Of a stretch of DNA of 64,000 bases, positions 20,746-31,892 are shown one piece after another. The notes under the pieces were generated by a model. That model made no database searches, had not been told where the DNA came from, and saw only the letters and a list, made by a program, of their open reading frames with translations. Source of the stretch: Nephrocerus scutellatus (taxonomy: Eukaryota; Arthropoda; Insecta; Diptera; Pipunculidae); assembly GCA_947095585.1 (NCBI GenBank), contig OX352763.1, positions 49,556,481 through 49,620,480 of the forward strand, in the 5' to 3' direction. Position 1 is the first letter of the stretch. The number at the start of each line of letters is the position of its first letter. The translations under genes and the position numbers were made by a program.

Positions 20746-23366
20746 GAAAAAACTAAGCAATTTTTAAAATCAACAACAACCTTGGTAGACAGTAAATCTA
20801 AGAAATATGAACAAATCGAATCACAGAATGATGAAAAATTAATAAAAGGAGAGACTAATACAAAGAAAGATAAGATACAAGTACAAAAAGGTTTAATCCA
20901 ACAAAGTAAGGTAATTTCTAAAAGTAAGCCTTCTAATATAGCGGATCCGAAAAACGATCCGGTATACAAACGGCTATAAAAGCTGGAAAAACTAGTGGAC
21001 ATAAACCACTGTAATAAAGAAGAAAGGTCTTCTATAATCCAGATATGTCGCGAGTTTAATGATTTGTTTTACTAACCTGGAGACAAGCTCACTTGTACTA
21101 ATGCAGCCACACATCAGATAATCACTGAAGTAGGTAAACCTCCTATATATGTTAGACCATATAGACTGCCAGAAACAAGTAGAGCTGAAATTAACAAACA
21201 GGTAGGCGAAATGCTCGAAAATGATATTATCCGACCAAGTTACAGTCCTTGGAATTCACCTCTATTACTTGTTCCTAAAAAACCTGATGCTCAAGGTAAC
21301 AAAAAATGGTGAGTAGTTGTATACTACAGGCGTCTAAACGATGCAACTGTTGGGGATGCATTTCAGCTTCCCAATATAACAGACATTTTGGACCAACTAG
21401 GTAAATCTAAATATTTCAGCACGTTAGATCTTGCAAACGGCTTTCATCAAATTTTAGTTCAAGAAGAAGATCGTGAAAAGACAGCGTTCAGCACTCCCAT
21501 TGGTCATTGGGAGTATAACCGAATGCCTATGGGTATGAAAAACGCTCCCGCCACTTTCCAAAGAACGATGAATAATGTGTTAATGGGTCTAATTGGAATA
21601 GAATGTTTTATTTTTGTTGATGACATTGTAGTTTATGGACCTACTTTGGACGAACATAACCGAAAATTGCGAAATGTTCTAACAAGGCTACGGTTCAACA
21701 AACTAAAACTGCAGCCAGACAAATGCCATTTTATTAAGCGAGATCTTATGTACCTGGGACATATTATCAATGATGAAGGAATCAAGCCAAACCCAGGCGG
21801 TAAAAACATATCCTAGGCCAAAGAAAGCCAAAGATATTAAGGAATTTTTGGGATTTGTAGGATATTACAGGAGATTTATTCCTCAGTTTGCCCTGATAGC
21901 TAAACCGCTAAATAACTTGTTGAAAAAGAACATAGATTTCAAATGGGACGCTTTATGTGAAGAAGCGTTTGTTATTTTAAAAGAAAAATTAATCACCTCA
22001 CCGATATTGATTTACCCAGATTTCAAAGAAAAATTTCTTATCACTACCGATGCAAGTGATTTTGCAATAGGAGCCGTGTTATCCCAAGGCAAAATAGGCC
22101 AAGACAAGCCTATATATTACGTCAGCCGTACTGTAAATGTTGCTGAGACAAAATATACCACTACCGAAAAGGAATTATTAGCAATAATATTTGCAGTCAA
22201 GCAGTTCCGTCCTTACGTTTATGGTAGAAAATTTACAATTCTCACGGATCACAGGCCGCTTCAATGGCTGTTAAACCTTAAAGATCCTACATCAAGATTG
22301 GCGCGATGGCGTATTTCATTAGAGGAATATGAATATGAAATCATATACAAGCCAGACAAATGTAATGCCAATGCCGATGCAATCAGTCGCATCCCTGGAG
22401 ACACACAAGTTGAAACAAACAATGGTAAAGTTTTAGTCACTACTAGGAGCAAAGCTAAACAGCAAAACCTAGATGAAATAGTAGTAGTAGGAAGCGAAAT
22501 TGAGCCTCTACCAACTGAATGTACTGTAATCAAAACTTGTAAGCCCATAACGCTAGCCGAAAACCATTCTCCAATACAGATCTTTTTCCTACCTCATGGA
22601 ACACGAAAAGAGGAAACTTTATTTAGGAATATTTCGGGATATACTCGCCCCGCTCCTAACGAGTTAAAAATATTTCGTAACATATAGCGTAACAGGATCA
22701 TCAACATACATTATCATCTCTTTGCCAGTACATCTTACAGAAAAGGCAACTGTAGAAAATCACATTTTACAGATCCGAAATTTTTGTCAAAAAGAAAAAG
22801 TTAAAAGTATCGATATATCCATTCATCAGGAACCATTTTTTAATTTTTTAAAAGCCACTATAACACAGTCATTTTCATACACAAAACTGGATATTTATCT
22901 GTATTCGGACAACCGAATCACTCTCACCGATCCACAAGAGATCGAAATTTTTTTGCATGACTTTCATAATTCACCTTTCAGAGGTCACCAAGGAACCTCT
23001 AGAACAGTTAAACGTCTCCGAACAAGATTATTGGCCTACTTTGGTCAAAGACAAAAAGGAATTCATTCGAAAATGCAAATCCTGTCAAAGAAACAAGCTA
23101 AGGCAAAATCCACGAAATCCGATGAAAGTCACGACAACTAGTACAAGTCCATTTGAGCGTGTAGCTTTGGACATTGTTGGGCCACTTCCAACTAGCTATG
23201 AGGATAATAAACACATACTTACCTTTCTGGACGATTTGACAAAGTTCACTGAAGCTATGCCTCTTTCAAACGCTTCCTGCACGGATACCCAATTCATTAA
23301 ACAGAAATCCTCAAGTTTCTTACAATTATGATAACTATGCTACCGAGCTAAAAGCCCGTTTACAAC
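20746..23366 (+). pseudogene. pol (unit B): linker, RT, RNase H, integrase remnant
   Basis: The linker has lost about 330 bp relative to unit D. RT runs from about 21110: stops at 21075 and 21312, LDLANGF with motif A Asp (codon 21427-21429) intact, and FVDDIV at 21613. A frameshift at NPGGKNIS (~21797), shared with D, moves the frame before [23 protein letters not shown]. RNase H is complete ([39 protein letters not shown]). The integrase zinc finger is present, but one base is lost near 23028, and the core carrying the second Asp and the Glu is deleted (join near 23273). In gypsy-type elements RT, RNase H and integrase come from one polyprotein; this one is dead. Confidence 0.88.
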
Positions 23367-23664
23367 TTATCCTGAAATAGGAGTCCTACAGGAATGGTTT
23401 TGGCATCTACCAAACACTCACGTAATACTTTTCCATGGATTCCAGCCTACGACAGTTTGACACGAGCCATAGCACAAAGTTTAGAAAAAATAATAATAAT
23501 AATATATACATATATATATATATGTAAATGTATCTGAATAAGTTTTTTGAATAAAATTTAATCTTCAAACCACTGTTTCTTTCACTTCTTCTCTACCATC
23601 TTACTCTTTGAAAAAAAAAAGTTTTTTTGTAAAGAACTTTGTTCTCTATCTCCCCACGCAGAAA

Positions 23665-25364
23665 ATGGAAAGCGTAACAATTTGGTGTTTTATGTTCACC
23701 ATTGCGCTGGGACATCTCAATTTCACGCCAGTAAAACAAGATTCTGGGATATATTTCGAGGAATTAGACAAAGTAAATTTATTTTCAAATGAATGGAAAA
23801 TTATAACGTACTACGATTTAGAAGGTCTATTAACCACAACTAAGCTTATAAGCCAATACATTTCTGAAATATCCAAATTGTGCAACGGACTAAATAGTGA
23901 CACGCAAATATCACATTTGTCAATTATTACGACAGGCAGATTAATAAGTTACAACACAACGAAGAGCATCTAAGGAATCTAATTAAAAATCAGACATATA
24001 TCATGGGGACGACCATCAACATCTTCAATAGAACGCAGCAAGTTAGAGACAGCCAAATTAAAACGCTGAACACAGAATTCTCCTCAATACTAAAAATTCT
24101 AGACGATTGCACTAATAGTGTCCAAAATGAGCGGCTATTAAACGAATTAGAATCACTAATATCTTATTCAACTTTAGCCATTTTGCATCAACAAAGCTTG
24201 CTAAATGAAGTCATCGTCTCTGTAACTGAGGTACGACACGGAAAACTTCACCCGGCCATCATAACTCCAGAGCAGTTGGAGACCGTCCTTTCATCTATGC
24301 TCAGAGAAATTCCTAGCAATACCAAACTTCCAATCCCAATACTACACAAAGATATAATACCTCTTTATAAAATCAGTACAGTAACGTCTTAATCCAATCT
24401 AAAAGAATAATATACGAAAATAAATTACCAATACCTTTCAAAGAAATCTACCAGCTTTATAAATTTTTACCCTTCCCCACTAAAATTCAAAATGATCTCC
24501 ACTATATCCAATTCAAAATGAACTACGTTATAGTAAACTTTGATAAAAACACTTCTATGATCTCACAATCGAAGAAATCAACCAATGCACTGCACCAACT
24601 GACTCCCTGTTATGTCCGATTACTCATCCTCTTTATGACTTTAATTCTAATCAAGATAATTGTGAAATACAATTATTACGAAGAGACGCGCATCCTTCGG
24701 CTTGCCAAGTGAAGCAATCACCTTTATCTGTAGTTTGGATACAGCTCTCTCAACCTGGCAAATGGCTATTGTCCGCTAAAAACGAGTATATCATGGACGA
24801 GATTTGTGACCAGAAGCTAACAACGCATACATTTTTGGGAGCAGGAATCGTAGAATTCACAGGCAAATGATATTTACGTAGTAAAGATCTGACAATATAT
24901 GGTCAAACTCTCAGCACTCCTTTAAGGAATTCTTTCATTCCGATGATAAATTTAACTCTTTTGAAATCTAAAACTAGCACAACTTCTACAAACGTAACCC
25001 CTATTAAATTGCTTAAGTACAATGAAAACAATAATCTGGCAGAACTTTCTTACCAAGTAGATTTCTTAAAGAAAGAGGAAGGAAAAGGTTTGCAAAATTT
25101 ATATAAGCATGATGCTCATCATTATACAGTAATATATAGTTTGGCTTTAGTGACGTGCATAATCCTGTTGTATATTTATAAATACCATTCTTAATTGAAA
25201 ACCATTGTAACAGAATTAAGACAGCACCAACAGAGAATGAAAACAAACCAAAATCCAATGAAGAAGTTATCGATGGAGTTTCTGTTGATCAATTAATTGT
25301 ACTAGAACTAGATAATAACAACGCTAACCCAAACCCAAGCCCAAGATTCACATTGTCATCATAA
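23665..25364 (+). pseudogene. env (unit B), internal deletion and frameshifts
   Basis: Preceded by the acceptor ending at 23661. The N-terminal signal and surface region run to SDTQISHL, where sequence jumps to SIITTGRLISYN. The part with the RAKR cleavage site and fusion peptide, kept in A and D, is therefore missing. A middle helical region (NIFNRTQQVRDSQIK to MLREIPSN), absent from A and D, is kept. Frame changes occur after ISTVTS and after DKNTS. The Cys-rich ectodomain, a TGA at FTGK (shared with A), the membrane anchor and the tail follow. Stop of the tail at 25362-25364. Confidence 0.83.
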
Positions 25365-25796
25365 AAAAAAAAAAAAAATAAATATATATAATTTAAAGAA
25401 GAAAAAAAAAAATATTAATGTTTAAAATAATTTTTAGAATATGGAATAGAATCCTAAAAATCAATTAAAATAAGGAATGTCAATCAATTTCTAGAAATAC
25501 AGAATAGAATCATAAAATCAATTAAAATAAGGAAATTATTAATGTTTAAAATAAATTTTTAGAAATATAGAATAAAATCATTAAAATCAATTAAAATAAG
25601 ATTTATTTTAAGAATAGAATCATAAAATCAAGAGAAAAATTAGACTACTCTACTGTTTTTTATGAATATGAATATATACACAAGAAAGAAAAAAAGAAAA
25701 ACAATATATATAATTTCTAAATAAATAATGTACAGTAAAATTTGGCTTTTCAACAATTATGTCTAGAAAATTCCAACCGTGGAATTTCCTTCTTCT
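25365..25796 (+). other. Retrotransposon 3' UTR (unit B)
   Basis: Near copy of 9069-9498: an A run, then repeated AATAGAATCATAAAATC units. It is followed by the polypurine tract AAGAGGGGTGGGA at 25797-25809. Nothing coding seen. Confidence 0.75.
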
Positions 25797-25809
25797 AAGA
25801 GGGGTGGGA

Positions 25810-26899
25810 TGTAGTGATCGCACTACATGTCGCCTCATCAAACCAACTCTCCTAAATATGATTTTCTTTCCCACGACGTCAAATGCGACATAATACCAAA
25901 AGTACGCCTCATCATCAAACCAACTCTCCTAAATATGATCTTCTTTCCCACGACGTCAAATGCGACACAATACCGAAAGTACGCCAAGTACGTTGCAGCG
26001 CTCACTTTTCATGTCGAACATAAATATTTCATGTTCATGAGCTCGTCACCCGATATCCGCTTCAGCTATAACATTCAATAGCGTTCAATGCTGTGTATAT
26101 ACAACACTGCAGCTATAATAAAATGCGATCGCTCTGCATTCAATGCTGTGTATATACAACACTGCAGCTATAACGAATAGCAATACGCTTTCCCAATTGT
26201 TCCATACCGAATGCAATACTATACGGCGGCAGATACACACGAAGTCCAAAGTCAAGTACAATTATGAATTGTAGGTATACAGAACAAGGGTGAATGGACA
26301 TTGTCAACGGCATTAGCTGGGTGTATGAACTATATCCAGAGCCATTGACGAATTTTATGCTGATGCATTAGTATTGTGTAATAATTTACCGACTTAACTG
26401 TTTAACCCAAAATTATTGGGCAATAATTTAATTGCTTACGCAGTTAATAGTGCATCTGGAGCATTAATTATTTGATTTATCGATATTGGTAAATATTGTT
26501 GATGAGTGCATTTCCGTGAACTGCGTTTGGTTTGGGACAAAGATCGTTTGGATTTGAGCATATAAAAGGGGAGTAAAATCTAGTTGAAAAGTCAGAGTTA
26601 ATTCGAAGTTTAACCTAGGAAGTAATTCTAGTAGAGGTCGCAGCCAAGCTTAAGACAGCGGACCTCCCTAGGATTGTAAAATTATTAAATTATTAAAAAC
26701 TTACCAAATTATCTAGTAGAGGTCGCAGCCAAGCTCAAAACAGCGGGCCTCTCTGGTAATATATAACCAAAATAAAATAAAATACCTAATTGTTTGTAAA
26801 ATACAAAATAAACGTTTTATTTAAAATTAATTCTCCGCCCAAGTAACTCTTCCCTTAGTCAAATAAGGAAGCACGGTTACTACCTCCGGCATTAAAACA
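25810..26899 (+). repeat. LTR, 1,090 bp, shared by units B and C
   Basis: Serves as 3' LTR of B and 5' LTR of C. Same length and ends as the LTR at 9512; two differences noticed by eye. TATA box at 26561-26568 and AATAAA at 26807-26812. A normal insertion would have two LTRs per element; here adjacent elements share one. Confidence 0.9.
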
Positions 26900-26900
26900 T

Positions 26901-26918
26901 TGGTGGCAGCGGTGGGAT
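26901..26918 (+). promoter_or_regulatory. Primer binding site (unit C)
   Basis: TGGTGGCAGCGGTGGGAT one base after the LTR end, identical to 10603-10620. Confidence 0.7.
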
Positions 26919-27057
26919 CTACAAAAGATCTCCTACTAAAGAAAAATAAGCCAAAACAGAAGACCGTTCTTCTGATGCGTGCTGGGGCTATACACCAGTA
27001 GAGTAAGAAAAGTGAAATAAGTGAAGTGAATTAGAAAGTCCCGAAAACAGTAAGACC

Positions 27058-27312
27058 TTGCCAGCTTTAGAGCGTAGGCATTTGGCTAACATTCGGGCAG
27101 TGAAAAAAGCTGTAACTGCAACTTTAGGGCGCCAAAACAACAGTAAGCAGCAGATTAACAACAGCAAGCAGCAGATTAACTCCCAGCTACAACAACAGCA
27201 GCAGCAAGCAGAAAAAATTCAGCAGCAACAGCAACAACACTCGCGACAAAATCAACAGCAGCAGAACCATCGAAACGTACAACAGCAGCAAGTAAAACCA
27301 ACAAAAATTAAG
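27058..27312 (+). pseudogene. Gln-rich ORF preceding gag (unit C)
   Basis: Same as 10760-11014, with no ATG in frame. It ends at the GTAGAA donor (GT 27313). The 278-bp T-rich candidate intron follows. Confidence 0.4.
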
Positions 27313-27590
27313 GTAGAACAATCCTTCTCTTTTTTTTTTTTAAAATATAATAATATATATACATATATAATAATTTTTTTTTAAAATTATTTCCGTTGAA
27401 TCTTGGTTTTTTCCTTTTACTGCAAACCTTTTTCTCTCTCTTAAATTATTCCGATATTTCTTTTTTTTCGTGAATTTTTTTTACTCCGATATTTTTTCAC
27501 GAATTTTGTTTTATTCTGATTGTATTGCCCCGATATTTTTCGCGAATATTGTTTTTGTGCTGTGAATATTGTTTTTTGTGTTTGGGCTAG

Positions 27591-27727
27591 TCAATTTATT
27601 TTTTCAAAATAAGTAGACCAGTCACTAGGCAAATTAGTAGACAAGCAAAAGCTATTGCTGATACTAATTTGTCTTCAAATTTGAGTTTTTCGTCCGATTT
27701 GGAAGTTATTCCTGAAGAGGAGTCGTC
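27591..27727 (+). pseudogene. gag N-terminal remnant (unit C)
   Basis: Same 137-bp remnant and same deletion junction (27727/27728) as unit A. An identical breakpoint means a single ancestral deletion event. Confidence 0.85.
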
Positions 27728-28950
27728 ATATTACGTCAGCCGTACTTTAAATGTTGCTGAGACAAAATATACCACTACCGAAAAGGAATAATTAGCAATA
27801 ATATTTGCAGTCAAGCAGTTCCGTCCTTACGTTTACGGTAGAAAATTTACAATTCTCACGGATCACAGGCCGCTTCAATGGCTGTTAAACCTTAAAGATC
27901 CTACATCAAGATTGGCGCGATGGCGTATTTCATTAGAGGAATATGAATATGAAATCATATACAAGCCAGACAAATGTAATGCCAATGCCGATGCACTCAG
28001 TCGCATCCCTGGAGACACACAAGTTGAAACAAACAATGGTAAAGTTTTAGTCACTACTAGGAGCAAAGCTAAACAGCAAAACCTAGATGAAATAGTAGTA
28101 GTAGGAAGCGAGGAAATTGAGCCTCTACCAACTGAATGTACTGTACTGAAAACTGGTAAGCCCATAACGCTAGCCGAAAACAATTCTCCAATACAGATCT
28201 TTTTTCTACCCCATGGAACACGACAAGAGGAATTATATTTAGGAATATTTCGGGATATACTCGCCCCGCTCCTAACGAGTTAAAAATATTTCCTAGCGCA
28301 ACAGGATCATCAACATACATTATCATCTCTTTGCCAGTACATCTTACAGAAAAGGCAACTGTAGAAAATCACATTTTACAGATCCGAAATTTTTGTCAAA
28401 AAGAACCTCAAGAACCATTTTTTGATTTTTTAAAAGCCACTATAACACAGGCATTTTCACACACAAAACTGGATATTTATGTGTATTCGGACAACCGAAT
28501 CACTCTCACCGATCCACAAGAGATCGAAATTTTTTTGCATGATTTTCATAATTCACCTTTCGGAGGTCACCAAGGAACCTCTAGAACAGTTAAACGTCTC
28601 CGAACAAGATATTATTGGCCTACTTTGGTCAAAGACAAAAAGGAATTCATTCGAAAATGCAAATCCTGTCAAAGAAACAAGCTAAGGCAAAATCCACGAA
28701 ATCCGATGAAAGTCACGACAACTAGTACAAGTCCATTTGAGCGTGTAGCTTTGGACATTGTCGGGCCACTTCCAACTAGCTATGAGGATAATAAACACAT
28801 ACTTACCTTTCTGGACGATTTGACAAAGTTCACTGAAGCTATGCCTCTTTCAAACGCTTCCTGCACGGATACCCAATTCATTAAACAGAAATCCTCAAGT
28901 TTCTTACAATTATGATAACTATGCTACCGAGCTAAAAGCCCGTTTACAAC
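27728..28950 (+). pseudogene. pol remnant: RNase H and integrase N-part (unit C)
   Basis: Shares with unit A the GAATAA stop in RNase H, the ALSRI sequence, the lesion near 28233 and both integrase-region deletions. It differs by keeping the base that A lost near 11857. The integrase finger reads HNSPFGGHQG and CKSC here, both with zinc ligands intact. The catalytic core is absent. Confidence 0.87.
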
Positions 28951-29248
28951 TTATCCTGAAATAGGAGTCCTACAGGAATGGTTTTGGCATCTACCAAACA
29001 CTCACGTAATACTTTTCCATGGATTCCAGCCTACGACAGTTTGACACGAGCCATAGCACAAAGTTTAGAAAAAATAATAATAATAATATATACATATATA
29101 TATATATGTAAATGTATCTGAATAAGTTTTTTGAATAAAATTTAATCTTCAAACCACTGTTTCTTTCACTTCTTCTCTACCATCTTACTCTTTGAAAAAA
29201 AAAAGTTTTTTTGTAAAGAACTTTGTTCTCTATCTCCCCACGCAGAAA

Positions 29249-30644
29249 ATGGAAAGCGTAACAATTTGGTGTTTTATGTTCACCATTGCGCTGGGACATC
29301 TCAATTTCACGCCAGTAAAACAAGATTCTGGGATATATTTCGAGGAATTAGACAGAGTAAATTTATTTTCAAATGAATGGAAAATTATAACGTACTACGA
29401 TTTAGAAGGTCTATTAACCACAACTAAGCTTATAAGCCAATACATTTCTGAAATATCCAAATTGTGCAACGGACTAAATAGTGACACGCAAATATCACAT
29501 TTGTCAATTATTACGACAGGCAGATTAATAAGTTACAACACAACGAAGAGCATCTAAGGAATCTAATTAAAAATCAGACATATATCATGGGGACGACCAT
29601 CAACATCTTCAATAGAACGCAGCAAGTTAGAGACAGCCAAATTAAAACGCTGAACACAGAATTCTCCTCAATACTAAAAATTTTAGACGATTGCACTAAT
29701 AGTGTCCAAAATGAGCGGCTATTAAACGAATTAGAATCACTAATATCTTATTCAACTTTAGCCATTTTGCATCAACAAAGCTTGCTAAATGAAGTCATCG
29801 TCTCTGTAACTGAGGTACGACACGGAAAACTTCACCCGGCCATCATAACTCCAGAGCAGTTGGAGACCGTCCTTTCATCTATGCTCAGAGAAATTCCTAG
29901 CAATACCAAACTTCCAATCCCAATACTACACAAAGATATAATACCTCTTTATAAAATCAGTACAGTAACGTCTTAATCCAATCTAAAAGAATAATATACG
30001 AAAATAAATTACCAATACCTTTCAAAGAAATCTACCAGCTTTATAAATTTTTACCCTTCCCCACTAAAATTCAAAATGATCTCCACTATATCCAATTCAA
30101 AATGAACTACGTTATAGTAAACTTTGATAAAAACACTTCTATGATCTCACAATCGAAGAAATCAACCAATGCACTGCACCAACTGACTCCCTGTTATGTC
30201 CGATTACTCATCCTCTTTATGACTTTAATTCTAATCAAGATAATTGTGAAATACAATTATTACGAAGAGACGCGCATCCTTCGGCTTGCCAAGTGAAGCA
30301 ATCACCTTTATCTGTAGTTTGGATACAGCTCTCTCAACCTGGCAAATGGTTATTGTCCGCTAAAAACGAGTATATCATGGACGAGATTTGTGACCAGAAG
30401 CTAACAACGCATACATTTTTGGGAGCAGGAATCGTAGAATTCACAGGCAAATGCTATTTACGTAGTAATGATCTGACAATATATGGTCAAAATTTAGACA
30501 GCACTCTTTTAAGGAATTCTTTCATTCCGATGATAAATTTAACTCTTTTGAAATCTAAAACTAGCACAACTTCTACAAACGTAACCCCTATTAAATTGCT
30601 TAAGTACAATGAAAACAATAATCTGGCAGAACTTTCTTACCAAG
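29249..30644 (+). pseudogene. env (unit C), truncated
   Basis: B-type internal deletion (no RAKR site) and the same two frame changes. It keeps TGC (Cys) at FTGKC where A and B have TGA, and an undeleted GQNLDSTLLRNSF. It is therefore the better-preserved copy of the ectodomain. It ends at ELSYQ before the membrane anchor. Confidence 0.83.
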
Positions 30645-30944
30645 CAAGTAAAACCAACAAAAATTAAGGTAGAACAATCCTTCTCGTTTTTTTTTAAAAA
30701 TGTAATAATATATATACATATATAATAATTTTTTTTTAAAATTATTTCCGTTGAATCTTGGGTTTTTCCTTTACTGCAAACCTTTTTCTCTCTCTTAAAT
30801 TATTCCGATATTTCTTTTTTTTCGCGAATTTTTTTTACTCAGATATTTTTTCACGAATTTTGTTTTATTCTGATTGTATTGCCCCGATATTTTTCGCGAA
30901 TATTGTTTTTGTGCTGTGAATATTGTTTTTTGTGTTTGGGCTAG

Positions 30945-31892
30945 TCAATTAATTTTTCCAAAATAAGTAGACCAGTCACTAGGCAAATTAGTAGACAAGC
31001 AAAAGCTATTGCTGATACTAATTTGTCTTCAAATATGAGTTTTTCGTCCGATTTGGAAGTTATTCCTGAAGAGGAGTCGTCCGACATGGACATTAAAATT
31101 AGTATTTCTGATGTTTATAACATCATACCCCTTTTCGCTGGGAAGCCAGCCGATTTGGCTAAATTCACGTCATGCGGTGATATTCTCTTCACCTCTGTAA
31201 AAGAGAGTGATGAACCCACATTTTTGGCCATCGTTAAGACAAGGCTACAGGGTCCCGCATTCGAGTTGACTCAGTTCAACTCACTTACGACTTGGGCAGC
31301 TCTCAAGGAGAAGCTCGAGTCAGAATACAAGGAGGTAAAAACGCATTCCTCTGCACACAATGAACTGTTGACCACAAAGCAGAGATACAAAGAATCGGTC
31401 AAGGAATTTGGCGAAAGGGTTTGCACGGCCCTTAATAATCTAAACTCCGACACCTTCAACACAACCCGCGACGAGACAGTTCGGGAATTCTTGGTGCAAG
31501 AAAACCGCCGTCTAGCGATCCAGGTGTTCGAAGACGGTCTGAAAAATGACCAAATCAGGCTTATAGCCAAGGATTTCGGGGGAGCTGACCTAAAAGGTGT
31601 TATAGCTCATGCTGAGGGACATGCTGCACGCATAGATCACGCCTCACAAACTTTCCAAAATAAATTTGCTTCTCACAGAAATCCGTAACCCACAATATAT
31701 TGTCAGACTTGCGGTAAGCCCGGTCACACGAGGGAAACATGTTACCGGAATAATCACTTTCAAAACTTTCAGGGTAGGCCTCCCATAAAAAAAGAAGTGC
31801 AATTTCTTACTTGCAATTACTGCAAGAAGAGGAACCACACCGAGTCAAACTGTAGGTTACGGTTATCCAACCACAGGCCGCCACAAAATTAA
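30945..31892 (+). pseudogene. gag (unit D)
   Basis: Best gag of the window: one frame from ISRPVTRQ (ATA at 30963) through the capsid region to ASHRNP, TAA at 31686-31688, then both CCHC knuckles (CQTCGKPGHTRETC, CNYCKKRNHTESNC) to a stop at 31890-31892. The TAA between capsid and nucleocapsid is shared with B, so it is either inherited damage or a readthrough site. An ATG at 31034 is specific to this copy (TTG in B). Confidence 0.85.

Larger units (their letters stand above)
16274..25809 (+). mobile_element. Errantivirus-like LTR retrotransposon, unit B
   Basis: Starts inside the leader (the LTR and nearly all of the primer site are lost) directly after satellite. It runs through the Gln-rich ORF, gag, pol, env and 3' UTR to the LTR at 25810, which it shares with unit C. 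It is the longest unit and the only one keeping the RT motif A Asp and the whole RT-RNase H segment. It has stops, a shared pol frameshift, a lost protease active site, a deleted integrase core and a 2.4-kb foreign insert. Confidence 0.9.
26900..30644 (+). mobile_element. Errantivirus-like LTR retrotransposon, unit C (deletion derivative)
   Basis: Leader, Gln-rich ORF, gag N-terminus, RNase H, integrase N-part and env. It aligns with unit A at a constant offset of 16,298 bp from the LTR through integrase, including the same gag-pol deletion. Its env is of the B type, not the A type. It breaks off within env (ELSYQ) and joins the end of the next unit's Gln-rich ORF, without LTR, at a CAAG microhomology (30641-30648). 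Confidence 0.9.
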
